Positions 58,481 to 64,000 of a stretch of 64,000 nucleotides of DNA are shown piece after piece; within the stretch, counting starts at the first letter, position 1; the number at the start of each line of letters is the position of its first letter. The stretch is from the NCBI RefSeq assembly GCF_032191465.1, contig NZ_JAQOUE010000001.1:124001-188000 (forward strand), written 5' to 3'. This DNA comes from Candidatus Nitronereus thalassa. Lineage in GTDB: Bacteria; Nitrospirota; Nitrospiria; Nitrospirales; UBA8639. The position numbers were made by a program, and so were the translations under genes. The notes under the pieces were generated by a model. That model made no database searches. It was not told the origin of the DNA and worked only from the letters and a program-made list of their open reading frames with translations.

Positions 58481-59149
58481 ATGATTCAACTGTTCCACGT
58501 GTCGAAATTTTATGAGCGTTGCACCGCACTTCAGGATGTGTCGTTGCGAATCGAAAAGGGTGAGTGTGTGTTACTTACCGGTCCCAGCGGAGCGGGAAAA
58601 ACCACTCTCTTAAAATTAATTTTTGGAGCAGAAATTCCTGATGAGGGTCAGATTCTGGTTCAAAATCGCAATGTGGCCAGAATGCGAGAGGGGGATATTC
58701 CCTATTTGCGTCGAACCATGGGATTTGTCTTGCAGAACTTCAAATTGCTGCCCAAGAAAACCGTCTTTGAGAATGTGGCGCTCCCTCTTATTATTCAAGG
58801 TGTCGCGCGGTCGGAATCCAAGCGAAAAGTCGGTGAGGCCATCAAGGCAGTGGGGATGGGACACAAGCATAAAAGTCAAACCGGGGTTTTGTCGGCCGGG
58901 GAACAGCAGCGGGTATGTATTGCACGAGCGATTGTCAATAATCCGATAATCTTATTAGCTGATGAACCCACGGGAAATTTAGATACGGCACTGACTGCGG
59001 AGATTGTGGAATTGTTTAAAATCATTAATGCCAGAGGAACCACGGTGCTGTTAGCCACCCATAATCAGAGTGTGGTGGAAAACATGAATGGGCGGGTCTT
59101 GCATTTACAGGCTGGTCGGCTCGTGTCTGATAAAGGCCCAGGCGGATGA
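58481..59149 (+). CDS. ftsE: Cell-division ABC ATPase FtsE
   Basis: 222 residues from ATG 58481 (MIQLFHVSKFYERCTALQDV), the normal FtsE length; the open frame extends 48 codons upstream without family features. Walker A is LLTGPSGAGKTTLLKLIFGA, the signature is LSAGEQQRVCIARA (Ala replaces Gly) and Walker B is IILLADEPTGNLD. It pairs with FtsX and recruits peptidoglycan hydrolases through EnvC, whose relative is encoded two genes downstream. Confidence 0.95.
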   Translation: MIQLFHVSKFYERCTALQDVSLRIEKGECVLLTGPSGAGKTTLLKLIFGAEIPDEGQILVQNRNVARMREGDIPYLRRTMGFVLQNFKLLPKKTVFENVALPLIIQGVARSESKRKVGEAIKAVGMGHKHKSQTGVLSAGEQQRVCIARAIVNNPIILLADEPTGNLDTALTAEIVELFKIINARGTTVLLATHNQSVVENMNGRVLHLQAGRLVSDKGPGG

Positions 59150-60054
59150 GGCGGCCTCTCTATCTTATTCAAGAAGCCTTTGTGAATCTTCACCTGAACC
59201 GGACGAGTGTGTCCATTGGTATCATCACAACCGCGTTTACTATTTCTTGTTTCGGTGTCTTCGCGTTGCTCTATGGAAATTTGAAGCAACTCGCAGGGAC
59301 GCTTCAACAGGATGTTGAGGTGGTGGCCTATGTTCAGCCTGACGCCCCATCCAAGATCGTGGAGGGGATTCGTCAACGGTTGGATAGCGAACAGGCAGTC
59401 AGTGAGTTGTCCTTCGTGTCAAAAGAAGAGGCGTTGAAGGAATTCCAACGGCAATTTCCTGACGAATCGCGATTGTTGGATGGGATGGAAGAAAATCCCC
59501 TTCCGGCTTCATTTGTGATTCAGGTTACTCCACGGTTTCAGGAGGCCGACTCTATCGAAGCGTTTGCGGAACGAGTAAAACAATTTCCTGGCGTTGACCA
59601 AGTTCGCTATAGTCAGGATTGGATTGATACGCTGGCCTTATTCGTCAGTTACTTTGAGTTTGGGGCAATTATTATCGGCGTGATCCTTGCGGTTGCCACA
59701 ATTACCATTATTGCGAACACTGTGCGATTGTCCTTTTATTCCCGAAAAGAGGAAATTGAAATATTACGGCTCATCGGGGCAACTGGGGCCTTTATTGCCA
59801 CGCCCTATGTGATCGAAGGAGCCATTTTGGGCATGTGTGGCGGAGTATTAGCGTTAGGGCTACTTAAAGGAGTCTTTGAATTTTTCCGCTTTGAATTGAA
59901 TGCTTCGGGATGGTTTAGTGGACTGGAATCTGTATTGACCTTTTTCCCCCATCAAACGTCTCTTTTTTTAATTTTAGCTGGGATGCTGTTAGGATGTGGA
60001 AGTAGTTTGTTGTCGGTATTTGGATTAATGAAAGTCCGAAATAATGCGGCCTAG
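59146..60054 (+). CDS. ftsX: Cell-division membrane protein FtsX
   Basis: 302 residues with four membrane segments. An N-terminal TM (VSIGIITTAFTISCFGVFAL) precedes a periplasmic domain (VVAYVQPDAPSKIVEGIRQR, VDQVRYSQDWIDTLALFVSY). The FtsX core follows (VILAVATITIIANTVRLSFY, RKEEIEILRLIGATGAFIAT, PYVIEGAILGMCGGVLALGL). It overlaps ftsE by ATGA and envC by 11 bases. It passes ATP-driven changes to periplasmic activators. Confidence 0.95.
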   Translation: MRRPLYLIQEAFVNLHLNRTSVSIGIITTAFTISCFGVFALLYGNLKQLAGTLQQDVEVVAYVQPDAPSKIVEGIRQRLDSEQAVSELSFVSKEEALKEFQRQFPDESRLLDGMEENPLPASFVIQVTPRFQEADSIEAFAERVKQFPGVDQVRYSQDWIDTLALFVSYFEFGAIIIGVILAVATITIIANTVRLSFYSRKEEIEILRLIGATGAFIATPYVIEGAILGMCGGVLALGLLKGVFEFFRFELNASGWFSGLESVLTFFPHQTSLFLILAGMLLGCGSSLLSVFGLMKVRNNAA

Positions 60055-61234
60055 TGTAATTTTTCTCATCAGCCTGACTCTGTGTTGTGTGTGGGTAGGA
60101 AATGATCCTGCGTTTGTATGGGCGGAAAAGGCTTCGCTCAAAGAGAAAATTCTACGAGAGCGTAGTAACCTGGAACAGCTAAAGCAGGAAATCAACGAAA
60201 CCAGAAAACAGCATGAGCAAACTCAACGACAACATGATACAGTGCTTCAGTCCATTGAGAATCTTGACCGGGAGTTGCATGAAAAGCGGAAAGAGTATGG
60301 TGTCATTAGCCGTGAAATTCGAAAGACCGACCGGGAATTGGAAAAGTTGGACCAAAAAGCCAGCCAACTAGAGGCCAGTTTAGAGCAACGATCCAAGGCT
60401 GTGAAAACCCGATTGCGTCGGATATACATGGAAGGACAGGGAGCATGGTTTCGCCCCTTATTATCTTCGAACTCCTACTCGCAATTTCAACGTCGCCTAA
60501 CCTATCTGTCTTCAATGGCCAACTGGGAACAAGAATTGTTGTCACGATATCAAGCTGATATGGAGCAGTTTGCGAAGCTAAAGGAACAACAGGCCCGGGT
60601 GCGTCAAACGCTACTTCGCAATAAGCAGCGCACCGAAAAAAATCTCCAAGTGATGAAAGGTATCAAAGGAAAAAAACAAGTCGTGTTGGCCAGTCTTGAT
60701 CGCCAGACCAGAACTCATGAGAAAACTCTCTCAACCCTGCAGCGTGCGGAAGAACGTAAAGAGACCTTGCTTGATAATTTGCTCAAAAGTAGCAAGAAGG
60801 ATGATACGGGGAAAACCAAGCAGGCAGTCAGTATGTTGAAGAAAGGTGGATTGTTATGGCCGGCGGATGGCCAAGTGGTCGCGTCGTTTGGTCGGCAGAA
60901 GCATCCTATCTTTAATACCTTTATCAACAAAAAAGGAATTGAAATTGAAACGCAAGAAGGAAGCGCCATAAAGGCCGTGTTTGGGGGAAATGTCGTCTAT
61001 GCTGATTGGCTAAAAGGGTATGGGTTGGTTGTTATTTTGGATCATGACAATGGATTTTTTTCTTTTTATGCTCATGCTTCAAAGCTCCTGGTGGCGCAGG
61101 GCGATGATGTGGTCAGTGGCGAAGAGATTGGACATGCTGGAGCATCTGGTCTCACGGACAAAACTATCTTATACTTTGAATTGCGCAAGGGAACCCAACC
61201 TGTGGATCCACAGCAGTGGTTGGTTCAGCGTTAG
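60044..61234 (+). CDS. EnvC-like murein hydrolase activator (degenerate LytM)
   Basis: 396 residues with an N-terminal signal region (VIFLISLTLCCVWVGND). About 230 residues of coiled coil (KQEINETRKQHEQTQRQHDT, REIRKTDRELEKLDQKASQL) precede a C-terminal LytM/M23 domain (GLLWPADGQVVASFGRQKHP, FNTFINKKGIEIETQEGSAI, SFYAHASKLLVAQGDDVVSG). The zinc ligands look missing: KKGIEI stands where active enzymes have HxGxD, and YFELR where they have HFEIR. This is the state of EnvC, which activates amidases rather than cutting. Confidence 0.9.
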   Translation: MRPSVIFLISLTLCCVWVGNDPAFVWAEKASLKEKILRERSNLEQLKQEINETRKQHEQTQRQHDTVLQSIENLDRELHEKRKEYGVISREIRKTDRELEKLDQKASQLEASLEQRSKAVKTRLRRIYMEGQGAWFRPLLSSNSYSQFQRRLTYLSSMANWEQELLSRYQADMEQFAKLKEQQARVRQTLLRNKQRTEKNLQVMKGIKGKKQVVLASLDRQTRTHEKTLSTLQRAEERKETLLDNLLKSSKKDDTGKTKQAVSMLKKGGLLWPADGQVVASFGRQKHPIFNTFINKKGIEIETQEGSAIKAVFGGNVVYADWLKGYGLVVILDHDNGFFSFYAHASKLLVAQGDDVVSGEEIGHAGASGLTDKTILYFELRKGTQPVDPQQWLVQR

Positions 61235-61264
61235 TCGGTCATTTTAAACCAATAGGAAGTGAAT

Positions 61265-62590
61265 ATGATGGGAAATGGACGGTTCTCGAAAGTTTGGTTG
61301 ATAGGTTTCGTCGTGACGGCAACGCTGGTCTTGGGTGTGGTAATCGGAAAAGGTTGGGAAAAGACCGGCCATGCTAGCGAATCGTATGAAGAACTGAAAG
61401 CCTTCGCTGAAGTGTTGACGCAAGTCAAAAAACACTATGTGGAGGAAACTCCCACAAAAGACTTGGTCCATGGGGCTGTCCGTGGAATGTTAGCAACTTT
61501 GGATCCGCATTCCTCCTATATGACGCCTGACATGTACAAGGAAATGCAAGTAGAAACTCGTGGCGAGTTTGGGGGATTGGGGATTCAAATCGGTGTGAAG
61601 AATCATCGGATTACTGTGATTGCCCCGATTGAAGATACCCCCGCTTTTTCCGCAGGCATCGAATCTGGGGATGTCATAACCAAAGTGGATGACACTCCGA
61701 CCAAGGATCTGACCTTGATGGAAGCCGTCCAAAAAATGCGAGGACATAAAGGCACCAAAGTCACCTTGACGGTTGAGCGCGAAGGGACGACGGCGCCTCT
61801 GCAATTCACCCTGATTCGAGACACGATTAAAATTCAAAGTGTGCGGTCCAGGGTGCTGGAAGAGCGAATTGGTTATGTGCGTATTTCCCAATTCCAAGAA
61901 GCCACGGCGGACGATTTAAATGGCAAGCTGAACGAGTTGAAAGAGAAAAACATTCAGGGCCTGATTTTGGATTTGAGAAATAATCCTGGAGGATTATTGT
62001 CGGCCGCGGTGGGTGTGTCCGAGCAATTCCTTGAGTCAGATAAATTGGTTGTATCGATTAAGGGTCGAGATGGACGTAAGGATGAATATCGTGCTCGGCT
62101 ACAATCCGACCATTATGAATATCCAATGATCATTTTGGTGAATCAAGGATCCGCGAGTGCTTCGGAAATCGTGGCGGCCGCCATGCAAGATTGGGGAAAG
62201 GCTGTGATAATCGGAAAAACCACTTTTGGGAAAGGTTCCGTGCAGACGATTCTTCCTCTCTCTGACGGTTCCGGACTCCGATTAACCACCGCCAAATATT
62301 ATACCCCTCGTGGGGAGTCCATCCATAATGTTGGTGTGAAGCCAGATATCGAGGTGGAACCTAAACCAATTACGGTGGCGCAAACCCCTCCTTCTACGCC
62401 AGGAAAACCCGGGGATGATGCGGCGGCTGTCTCTACACCGAAAGGAAATGGTGATGCCCAAGCTACCGAAGAAGACAAAAAGAGTTTAGAGGAAAGAGAA
62501 GCGGAGTTTATGAAAAAAGATGTGCAACTTCAAAAGGCGATAGAATTGTTGAAAACGTGGAAAGTCTTTAAAGAATTACGGTCGCTTTAG
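61265..62590 (+). CDS. ctpA: C-terminal processing protease (S41)
   Basis: 441 residues from ATG 61265, with AGGAA upstream; GTG 61259 is in frame. A signal/anchor helix (VWLIGFVVTATLVLGVVIGK) is followed by a PDZ domain (GGLGIQIGVKNHRITVIAPI, AFSAGIESGDVITKVDDTPT) and a protease domain with Ser in VNQGSASASEIVAAAMQDWG and Lys in IIGKTTFGKGSVQTILPL. The C-terminal tail is Pro/Lys-rich and charged. It trims periplasmic proteins; next to envC it may help control wall enzymes. Confidence 0.93.
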   Translation: MMGNGRFSKVWLIGFVVTATLVLGVVIGKGWEKTGHASESYEELKAFAEVLTQVKKHYVEETPTKDLVHGAVRGMLATLDPHSSYMTPDMYKEMQVETRGEFGGLGIQIGVKNHRITVIAPIEDTPAFSAGIESGDVITKVDDTPTKDLTLMEAVQKMRGHKGTKVTLTVEREGTTAPLQFTLIRDTIKIQSVRSRVLEERIGYVRISQFQEATADDLNGKLNELKEKNIQGLILDLRNNPGGLLSAAVGVSEQFLESDKLVVSIKGRDGRKDEYRARLQSDHYEYPMIILVNQGSASASEIVAAAMQDWGKAVIIGKTTFGKGSVQTILPLSDGSGLRLTTAKYYTPRGESIHNVGVKPDIEVEPKPITVAQTPPSTPGKPGDDAAAVSTPKGNGDAQATEEDKKSLEEREAEFMKKDVQLQKAIELLKTWKVFKELRSL

Positions 62591-62601
62591 GCAGATTGTT
62601 C

Positions 62602-62838
62602 TTAACGTTTTAAGATGACTGAGGTCGTGGTTTTTCGGACGCCATCGACACTTCGGATTTGTGACAATACCGACTCATCTAATTCCTCTAAGGTATCCGC
62701 TTCGATATCCACAATGAGGTCATAAGGGCCAGTGACCGAATACAAGTTTTTTACTCCTGGAAGGCGAGTAATCGTTTTAAATGCACTTTTCGTATGATCC
62801 CCAATCACATCAACAAAAACAAATGCTGAAATTGCCAT
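62602..62838 (-). CDS. Lrp/AsnC ligand-binding-domain protein (no HTH)
   Basis: 78 residues from ATG 62838, with AAAGGATG upstream. AISAFVFVDVIGDHTKSAFK, then TITRLPGVKNLYSVTGPYDL and IVDIEADTLEELDESVLSQI form the RAM domain of Lrp/AsnC proteins. No DNA-binding domain is present. Such stand-alone RAM proteins may sense amino acids; function is not established. Convergent with ctpA. Confidence 0.85.
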   Translation of the reverse strand: MAISAFVFVDVIGDHTKSAFKTITRLPGVKNLYSVTGPYDLIVDIEADTLEELDESVLSQIRSVDGVRKTTTSVILKR

Positions 62839-62926
62839 ACGTTCTTCATCCTTTTCTGTCGCCGGCCTAAACATTTCCAAGAATCATTAAATCAAACTCA
62901 AACCTAACAAAGACCTCCCTGGAGGG

Positions 62927-63400
62927 TCAATTAGTCTTGGATTGCTTCCGTAGGGCGCGAATAGCACTGAGCAGTTCCTCCGTAGAGGCGGTAACGCCAG
63001 GGCGCGTTCGTAATAAGTGGGAAGAGGCCAAAGTTTCAAGATCATCGAGTGAGCGAATTCCCAAGCGAAAGTATAAGTCATTGACAATGGGTTCTGAAAA
63101 CCCGGGAAGGTGCAGCCATTGTTTGGTGAAATCAGGTAGAGGAGTGTGAAGGTCCATATAGGCTTGAATGGTTCCGGTATCCAGATATTCTCGAATTTTG
63201 GCGCCTAGGTCCTTTCCAATACCTGGCAAGGAATCCAAATCTCCTCGTTGAGCGATGACGGCAATATCTTCTTGGCAATCATTCACTGTTGCAGCGGCTC
63301 GTCGGTAAGCACGAACGCGATATGGATTGGCTCCCTCTTTTTGTAAGAGTTCTGCCATGGTGAGAAAGAGATTGGCGATGGCGACATTTGTCTGAGACAT
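62927..63400 (-). CDS. Helix-hairpin-helix protein related to the PolX N-terminal domain
   Basis: 157 residues from ATG 63400 (MSQTNVAIANLFLTMAELLQ). EGANPYRVRAYRRAAATVND is the 8-kDa domain core of DNA polymerase beta/X. DLDSLPGIGKDLGAKIREYL is the HhH motif. A second helical part (HLPGFSEPIVNDLYFRLGIR) follows. The polymerase domain is absent, so this may be a stand-alone DNA-end-binding or lyase-type protein. The longer frame to 63436 lacks support. Confidence 0.85.
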   Translation of the reverse strand: MSQTNVAIANLFLTMAELLQKEGANPYRVRAYRRAAATVNDCQEDIAVIAQRGDLDSLPGIGKDLGAKIREYLDTGTIQAYMDLHTPLPDFTKQWLHLPGFSEPIVNDLYFRLGIRSLDDLETLASSHLLRTRPGVTASTEELLSAIRALRKQSKTN

Positions 63401-63517
63401 GTGGATGAAAGGGCGAAATGAAGAATGTATAGGCAAATTATAAACTGCGTCTAGGAAAAATTGCTATGGCTACTTCTATTTGAATTTGAAAGCGGGAGTT
63501 GCCTCTATTGGCTTGGA

Positions 63518-63547
63518 TTGACAAGCATTTCTGGTGTCTCGTAGGAT
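63518..63547 (+). promoter_or_regulatory. Probable thiS promoter
   Basis: TTGACA at 63518-63523 and TAGGAT at 63542-63547, spacer 18 bases, about 70 bases before the thiS ATG. I see no TPP riboswitch motif in the short leader. Confidence 0.45.
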
Positions 63548-63616
63548 GTTGTGTGGTTACCTTGGGCATTTTGCATGGTGCCCTTTGAGATGTAAGAATT
63601 TGACATTGTTGCAAGA

Positions 63617-63817
63617 ATGAATATTCAGGTAAATGGGGAATCTCGGGAAATTCAAGAAGGCATGTCCGTAGCTAGTCTCTTGCGGCACCTGGAAATTCGT
63701 GGAGAGCAAGTGGCAGTTGAAGTGAATAGAGAAATCTTGGATAAGCAAGGTTTTGATACCAGGTTATTGCAAGCCGGAGACCAAGTCGAAATCCTGAGTT
63801 TTATCGGAGGCGGATAA
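63617..63817 (+). CDS. thiS: Sulfur carrier protein ThiS
   Basis: 66 residues. MNIQVNGESREIQEGMSVAS, then LLRHLEIRGEQVAVEVNREI and the ending DQVEILSFIGGG. The final Gly-Gly is the thiocarboxylate site that carries sulfur to the thiazole of thiamin. Followed by thiG 93 bases downstream. Confidence 0.95.
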   Translation: MNIQVNGESREIQEGMSVASLLRHLEIRGEQVAVEVNREILDKQGFDTRLLQAGDQVEILSFIGGG

Positions 63818-63910
63818 TCTGGGATCACTTTTCTGGGCGTGATGCTTAATAAAATTCAAGTCACCCATTAGGGTGATGGTTTTCATTGATTAAGTGAGAT
63901 CGAGAATATT

Positions 63911-64000
63911 ATGAGTAATGATCGTTTGACAATTGCTGGCCGTGAATTCCGTTCTCGTTTGTGGGTAGGAACTGGGAAATATAAAGATTTTGTGGAAACA
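63911..64000 (+). CDS. thiG: Thiazole synthase ThiG, 5' end only
   Basis: The visible 30 codons read [20 protein letters not shown], then [10 protein letters not shown], which is the conserved start of ThiG (aGreF.SRL.vGTGKY). It builds the thiazole phosphate with ThiS. The gene runs off the right edge. Confidence 0.9.
   Translation, partial: MSNDRLTIAGREFRSRLWVGTGKYKDFVET

Overview
The window joins two kinds of DNA. Positions 1 to about 38.2 kb are most of a Mu-like transposable prophage, GC-rich and densely packed. From about 38.3 kb to the end is ordinary bacterial chromosome of lower GC. The chromosomal block (uvrB, a DUF4321-type gene, ffh, rpsP-rimM-trmD-rplS-rnhB-yraN, ftsE-ftsX-envC-like-ctpA, thiS-thiG, with an fhs gene nearby) suggests a Gram-negative bacterium of the Nitrospirota, probably a lower-GC Nitrospira. 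The taxonomy is inferred from gene content only.

Prophage, left to right. A leftward operon begins with a CI-like repressor (1000-1458), followed by three exported proteins: two small paralogs and a thermonuclease cut by the window edge. The left phage end therefore lies outside the window. A divergent early promoter (TTGACA/TATATT) with an operator palindrome between its two boxes drives a Ner/Cro-like regulator, the MuA-type DDE transposase, small zinc-binding proteins, a mini M15-like peptidase, the MuB ATPase, a MazG-like protein, a complete tRNA with a CAT anticodon, more zinc-binding proteins, Gam, and later GemA/gp16. Many early genes overlap by ATGA, implying translational coupling. 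Between gam and gemA (9.1-14.1 kb) sits an unexpected block of exported and fibre-like genes, including a protein with nineteen 20-residue repeats.

After a strong terminator at 15.7 kb come small membrane proteins (holin/spanin candidates), then small and large terminase, a zinc protein, an ASCH-domain protein, portal, a D12-class adenine methylase, MuF, and a protease-capsid fusion. Head-completion and tail-terminator proteins, the tail tube, G/GT chaperones (-1 frameshift), tape measure, hub/baseplate proteins and a glycine-rich fibre follow. The tail is siphovirus-like, so this is Mu-type transposition and replication combined with a long flexible tail, as in B3/D3112-type phages. The right end is near 38.2 kb, where two 16-base direct repeats 22 bp apart may be transposase-binding sites.

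The most unusual signal is a family of imperfect inverted-repeat elements built from GTCGCTCGT / ACGAGCGAC units, usually with an A-rich loop. It occupies almost every gene junction of the head module (22.5-28.7 kb), and related sequence forms the 3' end of the portal gene. I saw no copy elsewhere in the window.

Chromosomal part: an M32 carboxypeptidase, an O-methyltransferase, a nickel/cobalt-type transporter, a membrane metallopeptidase, an exported S15/CocE-type hydrolase, a DUF457-type membrane protein, Tag glycosylase, an exported EEP nuclease-like protein, formate-THF ligase and an exported Lon-domain protease. These are followed by the conserved translation, secretion, division and thiamin genes listed above.
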